From Tulasnella sp. 424 (Eukaryota > Basidiomycota > Agaricomycetes > Cantharellales > Tulasnellaceae), in the NCBI GenBank assembly GCA_019633425.1, contig WSUB01000082.1, forward strand, positions 118,564 to 182,563: 64,000 nt of DNA. Reading direction: 5' to 3'. The notes below the pieces were generated by a model. That model made no database searches and had not been told where the DNA came from. It saw nothing but the letters and a program-made list of their open reading frames with translations. The translations under genes and the position numbers were made by a program. Positions 11,440 to 29,116 of the stretch are shown here, piece after piece; within the stretch, counting starts at the first letter, position 1, and each line of letters opens with the position of its first letter.

Positions 11440-14207
11440 GTGCTTCAACGGCAGCAAGGAGTTCGTTATGATTGACTCTAGATGTGTTCGGTGCCTTGAT
11501 AGTATCAAAACGCGCTGATTACGGACCGAAGACTCGAATAATGGCTAAAAAGGGGATAGAATAGGTGGAGGGGGGGTGAGGCGAGGCAAAACCTAAGTAA
11601 GGGGTCGCTCGGTCCAGATCACGATTGGGCGGTGGAGGGCGCCACTTACGGGAAGGACAACCCGCTTGGACGATGACTGGCGACGGCGGCGGAGTGGCGA
11701 CGACGAAGAGAAGAGAAAAGAAGGGGGGGTGTTCTAACTGAGGCAGGAGTTTTTGCTTTGCAAGACGAGCGGATAAATACTCGAATCGAATGACGCTAGG
11801 GAGAAGAGAGACAGTGAGCGTCAGAAAAAGGTGGGTGTGTGGCTGTGCTGTCGGACCGACCTATCCGGAGTATGCTAGGCGCCCTTTGTGTTTGCACAGT
11901 GGAGGCGTACCGTGGTTATTGTGGAGGACCTGATCTTGAAATGAAAGTAACTCTGATAAGAGGTGGAGGGGAAAATCAACCGAACTAGTGAAGGGTCAAG
12001 GCGTCGTTTTTAAACCGCCACTCCCCAACCTCCACGCTCGACCGGCTCCGCAACCCTCAAAATCACTAATCCAATTCCCTAACAAACCATGTACCCGAAT
12101 ATTCTCTAGGGTACCGTGGATAAACCCAGTTCGGCTGGAAGAACTGTTTTAAGGTAAAGGCGACGAGAGATTAATAAGATATCTCAAGTGCGGGGGGATG
12201 GAACTCACCCGCGGGGATCGCTCTCAGCGGCGTTACACTGCTTTACCATTGGTGGGACTCAAAGTCTCTCCCGTTCTCCGAACCCCCCATACGGATATGC
12301 TCCGCGCCGCCGAGTCTTTCTTTAGGAGTCACAGCTTCAATTCGAGAAGGAAAGAGGGCTTTAGCGAAAACGGGAGTCCGCGATCGCACGTTCAAGCACC
12401 GCAAACACTCGCCGAGGGAAAAGACGTCAATGATTTGTGTACCTTTTGTACTTCCACAAACCACCACCGAGGTGGCTCTTGAGCAGTGGGCTCGACGAGC
12501 ATAGTTCGTCGACGAACTTTAGACATCGAACCGAGTGTCTCTTCTTCGATGTATTTCTCTCGAGGCGACGAGCGATCGCACCGTGCCCCCGCCCACAGGC
12601 CCATGCATCCGACGTTCCCTCGCAAATTAGGAAGGAGTAACAAAAGGGCGCGCGCAAAAAAAAGAGAGGCATTATCGCTCTAAAACCGTAAAACAATATG
12701 AATTTCAATAAGCCTATTCTTTGGGAGCATGTGCATTATTCTTCCCCACTACATAAGCCACCGCGCGAAAGACCTCGTTGCCTCCGTACTCCCCGCACTA
12801 ACCTTCCAATTGGGGAAACGGGGACCTTCTTCATTATCTAAAGGCTGAGAGCACCTTATGTCTCTCTTCTCCTCCATCCAGTCCCGCACAGGCTCGCGTA
12901 CACAACACGCACGTTTTTCTCACTGGCAGACAGCGGGGGCTCATCTCCCGCCTCGGCACCTCTTCGTATCCGAACCGGCCGATTTCGTTTCTTTTCACTC
13001 TTGGGCCCTTTGCAACACGCTGTGGCGTATGTTCGGGGCCGACGGCGCGGAATTTCACGGATGGGTGCTCCTTAAGCCCTCGTGCGTAGTTGAACTGTTC
13101 GTTGATCCACCTCTTTTGAAAACAAAAGAGGAGCAAGGCCGAACGATCTAGATCCTCCTCCCCAAATAGATTGTTTACACCCCCGTTCCCACTAGACATT
13201 TTGAGTTTTCCGTCTAGCTCCATTACATATCGGGAAGATACGGAGGGAACTATTGGAGACACTGGAGACTGGAGTGTCCTCTTTATGGGCCCCACGGGCA
13301 AGGGTCTGGACCGCGAAGGCCGGCCATGCACCGATATGTACATATTTACACTACGTAGCCATTATGTTTCGCTAAAAGCCTAAAATTGACGATAACGGGG
13401 AGGGCACGGAACGCACATGGACGAGCAGTTACCCCAACGCGGCATCATACACATGGCGCCGCCGGTTGGGAAAGGGGTTCAGGCAAGGGAAGTCGATCGG
13501 CGATCGGGGCACTCTCTGCTTACGAGCATGCATGCATGTCTCATCGCTCGCTTGCAAAGAAACAACCATTCTAATCCTCAGCTCTCCAAGAAAAGTTATT
13601 CCGCGTACAATAAATAAAGCCAAAAAAGGATGGGGGAATATACATCAGGCTTTCAAAAGGTAAAGAGACGTACGTACTAAACCACCACCGCCTCAAGACT
13701 ACATAACACGAGGAACATCTCTACTGTCAACAACTAAGGATGTACACGGGAATTATAGTACAAATGGGGAAAGGACATCCCACTTTCGGTCGTTTGTCCG
13801 CTTTCACAACGGACTCCAAGACCAACCGATATGTACAAAATGCGCAGATTGACAGCCCTTCAACGGCCTGATGGATGAGAGAATTGACATAAAAGAAAGG
13901 GGGGGAAGAAGAAAAAGAAGAAGTAGAAGAAGTAGAAGAAAAAACACAAACACAGAGTCCTTTGACCATTGGGTTATGCGGTTGGATCGGAGCGCTGGGC
14001 TCCGGCGTATTCCTTGGAGCGATGAAGCATCGTCAAAATCGTTTTGCGGCCTCGTCGTCCAACCTTCCTCCGTCGCGGCTTGAGAAAAAAATAAAAAGAT
14101 TCACTACACCCGGCGGATGGAAAGGGGCGGAATGAGAAGAAGAACAAGAAGACAAGAAGCGACATCCAGCATCGCTTCCAAAGGAAACTAGCGGGAGAGG
14201 CCCTTTT
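11440..14207. other. Long spacer: arrestin 5' leader/promoter and YAK1 3' flank
   Basis: A 2.8-kb interval without a convincing gene. The part next to the arrestin gene has C-rich/T-rich tracts on the coding strand and splice-like sites (such as gtaagtggcgccc on the minus strand near 11650), so a long or spliced 5' untranslated leader is plausible. A plus-strand purine tract of GAA-type repeats lies at about 13900-13945. An ATG-started open frame at 13343-12834 (minus, about 170 codons) shows no recognisable domain. Confidence 0.4.
13895..13945 (+). repeat. Purine (GAA/AAG)-rich low-complexity tract
   Basis: The plus strand is almost purely A and G here (gaagaaaaagaagaagtag and so on). It sits in the 3' flank of YAK1 and is low complexity, without coding potential I can support. 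Confidence 0.7.
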
Positions 14208-18423
<4,216 letters not shown>

Positions 18424-18745
18424 TAGTGAGTCTGCTACTTGTTGATGGTGGGTGGCAGAGGAGGGGGAGGGGGGAGAAGGGGTGAAAGCAGTGAAGTTGG
18501 TAGGAGAGTAGTTCCAATGCGGGATGGTCGCGGGAGTGGGAGAGATCGATATGTATAATTCGACGCCTTACACAGCTCCCTTGAATGAGAACCCCGTCCC
18601 CTGCCATGATGCCGTTCTACTTGATACATCCGCCGTTAACCTCATCGTTTAGGCCGCTTAGCTACTCCTGAAGACATTAGGTACCAAGGAAACGCTACTT
18701 TTTGTCTACGTTTCTCCAATAATATTCCGTTCTGGGCGTAAAACG
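18424..18745. other. YAK1 promoter and PAC4 3' flank
   Basis: Spacer of about 320 bases between two minus-strand genes. The YAK1-proximal side (18430-18490) is strongly pyrimidine-rich on the coding strand, a common feature of fungal core promoters and leaders. Confidence 0.5.
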
Positions 18746-19466
18746 CTAGCCGCTCGCCTTCCCCTCAACCTTGTTCAAGCTCATTCCAATCCGCTTCTCA
18801 ACCTCCAAAGTTACTCGAGACGCGTTTTCAAACTTTTGAGGGATATCGATCGAAAGAATGATCTGCTTCTTCCATCTCCTCGCTATGTAATGGACAATGA
18901 AGACGTCAGAACAAATTGCTCCATTCGAGATGTCCCGAAGCCTGAGACTGGCCTAAGCGCTGAGCCATCGACAGGGCTGCATCTGACTCGCTCGACCGAT
19001 ATAGGGATGTCGCGGCTCCGGGCGTTGACGTCTAGTTTCGGGGTCAGTAAAAGGTCATAATCGCAGAACCGTCAAGAAATTGCGCGTTACATACATTCAA
19101 AGACGGCATCGCGCATGCCCAGTCCTTCGTCAGTCGACCTTGCCTGACGACAGCCAGCACCTTCGGATGAACGCCCAGGACCTTCCTGCTCTCCAGGAGC
19201 TCCGCATTTTCCGCGGAGTCTTCAAGTAACGACGAGCCAGGACCTCCGCTCGCTAAACCAGTACTTCTGACACGTTGTTGGGGATCAGTAGAGGTGGCTT
19301 GCTCTGATTCTGCACCGGGGATTTCGTCGCAAGTCCCGGCCCATATCATATAAGACCCGACCAACTCCGTCACTTGGACAACTAGAGCCGGGGATGAAGG
19401 GGATGACTCAAAAGGCGGGTAATAATGGGCATGCACGGCTATTCTGGGATCTTGATAGACCTCCAT
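18746..19466 (-). CDS. PSMG4: Proteasome assembly chaperone 4 (PAC4/Poc4-like)
   Basis: PAC4 pairs with PAC3 to help build the alpha ring of the 20S proteasome. ATG 19466 gives MEVYQDPRIAVHAHYYPPFE, then VQVTELVGSYMIWAGTCDE, the beta strand pattern of the family, and LTKDWACAMPSLN. Intron 1 (19094-19032, 63 nt) joins to TPGAATSLYRSSESDAALSM. Intron 2 (18952-18883, 70 nt) has a GC donor and restores the conserved AQRLARRWKKQIILSIDIP. The protein ends LEVEKRIGMSLNKVEGKASG. An insert of about 45 residues rich in Ser/Glu lies between the GTCDE and LTKDW blocks. The assignment comes from remembered family patterns and is good. Confidence 0.82.
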
Positions 19467-20220
19467 GCGCGGCGATATGGGCACGTTGCAAGGGTGTTTG
19501 TGGTTTGTTCAGCCATTGTAACTCGGAGGTCGCGGCAAGTCATCGACCGCAGCAGCCACGTGACCGAGCATCTAGAAACTCTCGGCAGTGCGAAAGACGT
19601 CAAAATGAGAAGGCTGACGAGATTGCGGCACGTTGCTTCAGGAGGCAACCATGACTGAGAACCTGGGGTAGAACCCACTGCTGACTTTGTGGGCTGAGTC
19701 TCTGATAATAAGTTTGGGACGAATGTATGACGGGGATGCTAAATGTCCTTCAGAAAAGTAAGCAACTCGAGTTTGATGCAGTAATGCAGGCAAACACCAA
19801 CCGTACAGACAGTAACAGCGAGGTCCTCTAGATTCAAAGCATCGTGATAGCACCTGTGGTGGACATTAGATCTTCTGTTAGTGTGAGCGCATTCCGTGCG
19901 CCCGCATTTGCTGTTTAAAACAGGCTCCTGAAGTTGTGTTCATGGCGACAAGGCCGAGAATGTTCGTAAAGCATGTCCGGCGCGATGCAGGGCCTGAGGC
20001 TTGCATGAACTGGTAAGTGGGCTTCGTATTCCAAGCTAGCCTGTCCTGTTCTGAGTGATACGTCCAGACAGAAACACAAGCAAGTTGGAATTGCAGTGGA
20101 GGAAACCTGGGGGTGGCGAACTCTTGGAATTATAGATCCCGACGCAAGTCGCCGTGTTCGTTTTGATAGCAAATATTTGTCGCCCCAACTTGAACCGCCA
20201 CCACCAACGATACGAACAAC
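19467..20220. other. Divergent promoter region of PAC4 and GCN5
   Basis: The two genes are transcribed away from each other from this 0.75-kb spacer. Several short open frames occur on both strands but none shows a known motif or a good exon structure. Confidence 0.45.
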
Positions 20221-22651
<2,431 letters not shown>

Positions 22652-22808
22652 AGTCGCGTAGTGTGTTTATTTTACTGGATGTTCAGAGCTGGAAACGAAG
22701 GTCTCGATTTGGTACTAAAAGGTCATACACTTCGGCTAAGGATTTCATGCACATGCCCAAGACAACTATATAACCTAAGCGTGCTGTTGCGGTCCTCTCT
22801 TCGACGTG

Positions 22809-24374
22809 TCACCCACCCAACTCCCCCAGATTTAGACTTTTTACACCCCAGTGATGTTTTAATACGGTGTTGGTTGTAGCATCTCCCTCCGTGCTGTTCA
22901 CGCGAAGATTTACTTGGGGAGGGGTGCGGACCGAGATACCCTCTCCTTCCAGAACGCTGATGTATGTATCAGGAAGGTATCTCTTGTTGAGCATCCCGAA
23001 AACAGCCAAGTGGTCGCATCCGGCGTGGTAAATGTCGAGGTCTTGAAGGTTAGGAAAGGGCCATGAAAGTCCGTTGACAGGATCTGTTCGCACATCCCCC
23101 AGAAATTCCAGGAGGGACATGTCCTCATCCGTCTCGTATGTTGAAGACTCCTTCTCGCAGAGGACCCTCACTTTTGTAATATCGTTCCATTCAGCCAGCG
23201 CTTCGGCAGTCTGCCGGTCGAAAGTATCCAAAATGGCCTCCAGCTCCAGCTGAGATTCCAATCCCGCAACGAGATTCCGAATCCATCCGATCACACTGTC
23301 GACGCTGAGGCCGTTGATTCCGAAGGAGAATTGGAATGCTTCGTATTCCAAGGGGCTGCTCCATTCGTATTCAAACTCGGACGAAACAAGAAAGTTTGTT
23401 CTCCCGCCCATTTTTAGCACCTCTGCAATCCTAGGCATGAACTGCGCCAACGAATTGCCCAGAAGATAGAGGTCGCCCGGTGTCGTAAAATTTGCTGACA
23501 ACTCGAGGGACTCACAACTCGGCATGGAGACGCGGGATAGGATGTGGCTTGTGATGTGAGGAGAGGTGACGTGAATGATGACTTCCTCCAATGACGCCGC
23601 CGCTGTGTCCAGCGGGGATGTGGTAAGGGGGATTGGGTTGTCCGGCCCTTCTGCACCTTGACAGGACAACTCCAAAGTCTTGAGAGCTGGACTCTTGGTG
23701 AAGAGGTTGATGATCTCTTCCGCTGGAATTGTGGTCTGGATCCAAAGGCTGAATGTCTCCAAGCCATGGAGGAGGTTGGAAGACCACGGCAGTAAGGCAT
23801 CGTAGAGGCTCAGGTGTTTCAGTGTTGTGGCCTGCCCACCTGCGAGGTTGACCGTCCTCACTGGTTGGAATGCGTCGAGATATGTGTAGATGCTCTTGAG
23901 CATTGGTGCTGGGGACTCGAGGAAGTCCTTGATATGCTGATAGTCGATGAGTGGCCCAACCGAGCTGGAATAGGCCAGCGTCCTCCAACGACGAGAGTGG
24001 GGCTGTAAAAGCTCAAGGTGTTTGATAAGGGTGTCGGAAGAATCGTTCCATCGGTAGAAACCCCTGATCCGTAACGGATGGCATTTTGACCACCGCAGGC
24101 AATCGCGGATAACAGTCGTCGGGAAGTCGATTAATATATGCGTCCACAACGTTGGTGTGTCCTCGATCAACTCCTTCCATGATTTTGACACTAGTCGGAG
24201 GTTGTAGAGTTCCGTCATGTCCTCCCTTGTACGATGTATTGTACGATGTACGTCATCGGTATCCGGGAAGCGGAGAGTGAGGATGAAAGTTAAAAGCTCC
24301 ACTGGAAGGTAATAAGTCGGACCGGGTGTAAGGCTTTGATTGTCGGTGGCCGACGTCGCGTTATGCGAAGCCAT
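22809..24374 (-). CDS. F-box protein F1 (tandem array member, nearest GCN5)
   Basis: Predicted SCF ubiquitin-ligase substrate adaptor, about 521 residues, single exon, convergent with GCN5. ATG 24374 gives MASHNATSATDNQS; the open frame continues upstream without another ATG. The F-box-like domain is near residues 20-75: YYLPVELLTFILTLRFPDTD, then YNLRLVSKSWKELIEDTP and TLWTHI. The rest is a leucine-rich, LRR-like sensor region with regularly spaced blocks (LKHLSLYDALLPWSSNLLHG, LETFSLWI, SPALKTLELSC, FPNLQDLDIYHAGCDHLAVF) and ends KHHWGVKSLNLGELGG. Its spacer to GCN5 is only 157 bases, so this GCN5-F1 pair is the likely parent layout of the array. Confidence 0.85.
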   Translation of the reverse strand: MASHNATSATDNQSLTPGPTYYLPVELLTFILTLRFPDTDDVHRTIHRTREDMTELYNLRLVSKSWKELIEDTPTLWTHILIDFPTTVIRDCLRWSKCHPLRIRGFYRWNDSSDTLIKHLELLQPHSRRWRTLAYSSSVGPLIDYQHIKDFLESPAPMLKSIYTYLDAFQPVRTVNLAGGQATTLKHLSLYDALLPWSSNLLHGLETFSLWIQTTIPAEEIINLFTKSPALKTLELSCQGAEGPDNPIPLTTSPLDTAAASLEEVIIHVTSPHITSHILSRVSMPSCESLELSANFTTPGDLYLLGNSLAQFMPRIAEVLKMGGRTNFLVSSEFEYEWSSPLEYEAFQFSFGINGLSVDSVIGWIRNLVAGLESQLELEAILDTFDRQTAEALAEWNDITKVRVLCEKESSTYETDEDMSLLEFLGDVRTDPVNGLSWPFPNLQDLDIYHAGCDHLAVFGMLNKRYLPDTYISVLEGEGISVRTPPQVNLRVNSTEGDATTNTVLKHHWGVKSLNLGELGG

Positions 24375-24461
24375 AGCTGATGCTTGTATTCCAGAAATCA
24401 GTTGGCTTGGTCGAGGACGCTTCGGTGCCAAGCGACTCTTGTGACTGTTCGCAAGTACTGT

Positions 24462-24480
24462 AAGTCTGGGATATATTATC
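24462..24480 (-). promoter_or_regulatory. TATA-like core promoter of F1
   Basis: Plus-strand aagtctgggatatattatc, i.e. GATAATATATCCCAGACTT in the direction of F1, about 90 bases before its ATG. The same block precedes F3, F4, F5, F6 and F7. A TATA-box role is inference from position and conservation. Confidence 0.55.
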
Positions 24481-24763
24481 AGAAGTTTGCCTAGCACGGC
24501 ATTGCCTACCTGTCTTTTAGTGCGATCCCAAGCTTCGAGGCTAAACGGGTGAGATTGTACGCTTTCCTTGTGGAAGTGAAGTTGGGCGGCCGAAAGCGGA
24601 GCCGAGGCGACAAGTCGTCGAACGTGAGAACCAAACGATAAATCCCCCCAATTTTGTCCACATCTTCACATAGACACGGAGGCAGTAGTACCCGAAGGGA
24701 GCGAAATTTTATCAAGTTCTACAGGCAACAATTCAACAAGGTGTGAAGATACAGACACCTTTT

Positions 24764-24915
24764 GGGGGTCAACGTTTCGTAACTGCAAAAGGTACAACAA
24801 CCTGGTAGCCCTCCGTCGACGTACGCCCGAAATGCCAAACTCGTAAGACGGAGAAATTTTGTGGGGGAACGGGTTGTGACAGAGAAAATAAAGAATGATA
24901 CTATTGAGTATTGAT
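24764..24915 (+). pseudogene. Fossil copy of the GCN5 3' end (next to F2)
   Basis: The plus strand can be aligned by eye to the last GCN5 exon (22520-22655). It has aactgcaaaaggtacaacaa against aattgcaaaaagtacaataa, then acgcccgaaatgccaaa, gacggagaaatttt, and aagaatgatactattgagta against aagaatgatagtatcgggta. Stops and indels break the frame. It lies just downstream of F2, as the real GCN5 end lies downstream of F1. Confidence 0.8.
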
Positions 24916-25031
24916 ATCTCCCGCTCATGTGCTACTAGCGAGACAAGCTTCAAGAGGTCAGCCGACAGTATAGGGTTCGATCAGATGGTAAATTCCTTAC
25001 CCCCACACGCCATGTAGCTTATCTTGTGTCT

Positions 25032-26611
25032 TCAAAACTCCTGCTTCATTTGATTTAGATTCTTCACACCCCAATGGTTTTTTAGTGCTGTCATGATCTT
25101 AGCATCCGCAGGCTCGGTTGGCTTTTCCACCCAGAGGTCCAGTTTGGGGGGAGTATGGATTGATATTCCCGATGCTTCCATAACCTGAACGTACGTATCG
25201 TGGAGGTACCTCCTGCTGAGCATGTTGAAGACCTTCATGAGCTCATAAGCAGGAAAGCGAAGGCTGAGCTCCTTAAGGTTCGGGAATGCCCAAGAAAGGT
25301 TATCGAAGGGATCGACTCTCGCATCACCCAATAAATCCATGAGGGGTGTTATTTCATCCGCATCGTCCCATGTGAATCCCGATTGACATTCGATATCCAG
25401 TTTTGTGATCTCGTTGCATCCACCCAGTCGTTGGGCTGTTTCCATGTCGGAGGCCACCAAACAGACCTCCAACTCCACCTGAGATCCTGATACGGCAGCG
25501 AAATTTCGAATCCATTCGATTATAATATCAGGCTCAACACCTGAGAACTCCAAGTCGAATTGGAATGCATCGTATTCCAAGTAGCCGCACCACTCGTAGG
25601 TGAGCTCGGCCTCGGGATCCCAGATCAGCCTCGTCCTCCCACCCAAGCTTAGCGCACGTTTAATCTTGGGAACAAACTGCGCCAACGTGTTATAGAGGGT
25701 GTGGGTGTCGTCCAATGTTGCGAAACCCGTCGACAGGTTGAGGGATTCGCAGTTTGGCATGGAGACGCGAGACATGATTTGGCGGGCAAAATGGGGGTTA
25801 CGGGTGCGAACAGTAACATTCTCCAATGAGTGGGCAGTTATGTCAAACGCGGGGTTCGCGGGCCAAGAAGCGGTCTGGTCGCTCTGGCTGTCTGGTGTCC
25901 CCTCGGAGTATAACTCGAAGCTTTTGAGAGCTGGATTCTTGTCGAAGAGATTGATGATCTCATCCACTGGAACGGTACCGGGAACTTCAAGGCTGAGCGT
26001 CTCCAGTCCACGGAGGAGGCTGGAAGACCATGGCAGCAAGAGACCGTGGACTTTTACGTGTTTCAATGCTTGGCCTGTCCTCCTGCGACATTGACCGTCG
26101 GCATTGGTGAGGATGAGTCGAGGGTCGCGGAAATACTGTAGAGCATGGGTGCTGGGGACTCGAAGAACTCCTGGACGTGTCTATTGGCTAGGTCCAGCCC
26201 GTTCCAGACATTGTAGGTCACCGACCTCCAGCGATAGGAGTGGGATTGAAGGAGCTGAAGGCGGCTGATCAGTGCGTTGCGGAAGTGGATGGGGACCTGG
26301 ACGTGGCGGATTTCAATCCGCAAAGGGTAGTTGTTGGACCGTCGGAGACAATCCCGGATGACGGCGGTCGGGTACCGGGTTGATACATGCGTCCACAGCG
26401 TTGCAGTGTCCTCGATCAACTCCTTCCATGATTTTGATACCAGTCGGAGGCTGTAGATTTCCTGCATGTCCCTCGTTTCTCGCCTAACGTGGTCAACGTC
26501 CGGGAAGCAAAGCTTAAGAATAAGGGCGAAGACTTCGACTGGAAGGTGATAACTGGGGCTGGAGCAACCGCTCCGAGTCCGGATAGCCGAAGTTGCGGTA
26601 TGCAAGACCAT
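25032..26611 (-). pseudogene. F-box gene F2, broken by a one-base deletion
   Basis: Same architecture as F1: ATG 26611, HLPVEVFALILKLCFPDVDH, IYSLRLVSKSWKELIEDTA. The first frame stops at VNVAGGQAKH near 26063. The remaining two thirds continue in another frame with KHVKVHGLLLPWSSSLLRG and end KNHWGVKNLNQMKQEF. Compared with sister genes (QAKALKH or QAKTLKH), one A is missing at about 26068-26075, where sisters have AAA and F2 has AA. Both halves are otherwise intact, so the break is recent or a sequencing error in a homopolymer. Its promoter lacks a clear copy of the shared TATA-like block. Confidence 0.75.
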
Positions 26612-27232
26612 GCTTGGGGCTTGTGCTCCAGAGATAATTCTCCCCTTGGAGCCGGTTTAATACTCGACTATCTTTGTGACTGTTTCTCAGTAGGTTTGCG
26701 ATGTATCGTCAAAAGTTCAAGTTTACCCAATAGGGCGGTACCTACCTGTAGCTGGCAACTCCTGGTGCTGTGCGAGTAAACAGGTATATTCGTCCGCTGC
26801 CGCTAGGAAGAATGGATTTTCCGGTGCTTTTCGTGTGGAAGAAGCTGTGGTTGAAGTCCAGCCGGGAAGACAAAAAAACAGACGAGGAGTGGGTAGCAGC
26901 CCTTCCAACTTTGCCCTTAAACGTGAGAAAAGCGACGGCGTCCCTGCCATAATCACCCCTATACCGACCCGAAGAGAGCAGTGAAAGATCGAGTAGTGGA
27001 GACGATATGGAGACGATTCAGGGACAAAGTCCACACCAATCGGACTTGAAACTCGCCCAGCAGCCATGGCACTTTGCAAGCTCGCGCGACGCCCTATCTA
27101 CGCTCGTGCCTTATTTCACGGGCCGTATGAAGGTTCATAACTTTACCGGGTACAGACGTGCCAGCACGCTAAAAGCTGCGCCGACATTCAGCATACACAC
27201 GAATTAATGCTACCGAGATAGAAATTGCTTTC
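26612..27232. other. F2 upstream region
   Basis: Diverged relative to other array promoters; only scattered similarity (gcgatgtatcgtcaaaagtt, cggtacctacctgtag) to the shared upstream block remains. No gene seen. Confidence 0.4.
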
Positions 27233-27430
27233 CTAAGGAGTGGTTGGTAACCGAAAAGCGCAAGAACGATAGTATCGAGCACCGAAGTCGCGTATTATCT
27301 TTATTCTATTGGATGTCCAGACCAGGGAACAAAGTTCCCAATTTGGAGCGAAAGACCGTACACTTCAATCAATGGTTTAGTGTCCACGTTCACGGCGACT
27401 ATCTATCCTGCTATCCTGAGTATATCATTG
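27233..27430 (+). pseudogene. Fossil GCN5 3' end plus 3' flank (next to F3)
   Basis: Reads WLVTEKRKNDSIEHRSRV where GCN5 ends with WVSTERSKNDSIGY and stop. The similarity runs past the stop into the GCN5 3' flank: ttattctattggatgtccag against ttattttactggatgttcag, and cgtacacttcaatcaatgg further on. So the copied unit contained untranslated and spacer DNA. Confidence 0.8.
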
Positions 27431-27448
27431 CAGCCCGTCTTCGAAGTG

Positions 27449-29014
27449 TCATCCACGCAACTCCCCGTGATTTAATCTTTTTACGCCCCGATGATTTTTT
27501 AACACGGCCATGGTTGCATCATCTTCCTTCGCGCTCTCCACCCGAAGATCTATCGCTATAGGGGGAGGTGTGCTGACCGAAATACCCTGTCCTTCCAGTT
27601 CCCTGACATATGAGTCGGGAAGGTATCTCCTGTTGAGCATCCCCAAAACCGCCAAGAGGTAGGATCCGTTCTGGAATAAGACGAGCTCTTGAAGGTTGGG
27701 AAAGGGCCATGAAAGTCCGTCGACAGGATCTACTCGCACATCCCCCAGAAAATCCGGGAGGGAGACGTCTTCATTCGTCCCGTACGTCGAAAGCCTCACC
27801 GGGTGGGAAATCATCAAATTTGTAATATCGTTCCAATCGCCCAACGCTTCAACAGTCTGCCGGTGGGAAGTATCCAAAATGACCTCCACTTCTAACTGAG
27901 ATTCCGATGTGGCGACGAGATTCCGGATCCACCCGATCAGACTCTCGAGGAGCAGGCCCGAGAATATGAAGACGAATTGAAATGCTTTGTAATCCAAGGA
28001 ACTTCTCCACTGCAGATCGTACGCACCCTGAACAATCAGCCTCGTTCTCCCGGCCAGCCTTAGTGCCTCTGTAATCCTGGGCATGAACTGCACCAACGCG
28101 TTGCCCAGAACATCGAGGTCGCCTGGTGTCGTGAATCTCGCGCACAATTCGAGGGATTCGCAACTCGGCATGGAGACATGGGAAAGGATGTGGCTGGTGA
28201 ACTGAAAAGAGGTGATATCGATGCTCACTTCCTCCAATGACGCCGCGGTTATGTCCGGTGGAGGTGTGGCCAGAGGGTTTGGCTCGTTCGGACTTTCTGC
28301 ATCCTCCCAGAACAAATCCAAACTCTTGAGGGCTGGACTCTTGGTTAAGAGGTTGAAGATCTCTTCCGCTGGAATTGGGCTATGCATCCCAAGGTCGAAT
28401 GACTCCAAACCAGGGAGAAGGTTGGAAGACCATGGCACGAGGACATCGTGGAGGCTCAGGTGTTTCAGTGCTTTGGCCTGCCCACCTGCTAAATTGAACG
28501 TTGGCGCCGGTTCATCGCCGAAACCAAAACTTGCGTAGATGCTCTGGAGCATTGGTGCTGGGGACTCGAGGAAATTCTTGACATGCTGATCGTCGATTGA
28601 CGGCAGACGTTTGGCGGAATAGCTCAACGTCTTCCAACGATGAGAGTGGAGCCGTAAAAGATCAAGGTGCTTGATAAGCCTGGTCTCGGAACATCTGGTC
28701 CATGGAAAGCCAACCGAGATCCGTAACGAACGGCTTTTTGACCACCGCAGACAATCTCGGATCACGGTTGTTGGGAAGTCATCGGCTGATATATGCGTCC
28801 ACAACGTTGGTGTGTCCTCGATCAACTCCTTCCATAATCTTGACACTAGTCGGAGGTCGTAGAGTGCCACCATGTCCCCCCTTGTTCGAAAGTCATTGGA
28901 TTCCGGGAAGTGAAGTTCGAGAATGAAAGTTACAAGCTTGGGTGGAACATTATAATCTGGACCGGGTTTGCGACTTTGATTATAGATGGTCGGCGTTGCG
29001 CTATGGGAAGCCAT
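27449..29014 (-). CDS. F-box protein F3 (tandem array)
   Basis: About 521 residues, one exon, ATG 29014 (MASHSATPTIYNQSRKPG). F-box-like region: YNVPPKLVTFILELHFPES, ALYDLRLVSRLWKELIEDTP, TLWTHISADDFPTTVIRDCL. The sensor region keeps the array pattern: LKHLSLHDVLVPWSSNLLPG, LLTKSPALKSLDLFWEDAES, DFLGDVRVDPVDGLSWPFPN, MLNRRYLPDSYVRELEGQGI, and the terminal KNHRGVKRLNHGELRG. Closest by eye to F1 and F4. Presumed SCF adaptor; substrate unknown. Confidence 0.85.
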   Translation of the reverse strand: MASHSATPTIYNQSRKPGPDYNVPPKLVTFILELHFPESNDFRTRGDMVALYDLRLVSRLWKELIEDTPTLWTHISADDFPTTVIRDCLRWSKSRSLRISVGFPWTRCSETRLIKHLDLLRLHSHRWKTLSYSAKRLPSIDDQHVKNFLESPAPMLQSIYASFGFGDEPAPTFNLAGGQAKALKHLSLHDVLVPWSSNLLPGLESFDLGMHSPIPAEEIFNLLTKSPALKSLDLFWEDAESPNEPNPLATPPPDITAASLEEVSIDITSFQFTSHILSHVSMPSCESLELCARFTTPGDLDVLGNALVQFMPRITEALRLAGRTRLIVQGAYDLQWRSSLDYKAFQFVFIFSGLLLESLIGWIRNLVATSESQLEVEVILDTSHRQTVEALGDWNDITNLMISHPVRLSTYGTNEDVSLPDFLGDVRVDPVDGLSWPFPNLQELVLFQNGSYLLAVLGMLNRRYLPDSYVRELEGQGISVSTPPPIAIDLRVESAKEDDATMAVLKNHRGVKRLNHGELRG

Positions 29015-29096
29015 AGCTAATGCTTGTGTGTCAGAAATAAGTTGGTCCAGCTGAGGGCACTCCGGTGCCAAGGTACTTTTGGGACTGTCCACAAAT

Positions 29097-29116
29097 AAGT
29101 CTGGGATATATTGTCA
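29097..29116 (-). promoter_or_regulatory. TATA-like core promoter of F3
   Basis: Plus-strand aagtctgggatatattgtca, 83 bases before the F3 ATG; same block and spacing as in F1. The conserved block continues upstream (acgttcacccagcaggcatt). Confidence 0.55.

Noticed and set aside
12834..13343. Minus-strand open frame of about 170 codons with ATG
   Set aside because: No domain, no intron pattern and biased composition; could not be told apart from chance in a long spacer.
24375..24497. N-terminal extension of F1 (and similar in F3, F4) upstream of MASHN
   Set aside because: The open frame continues but has no ATG; it overlaps the TATA-like block, so it is leader or promoter.
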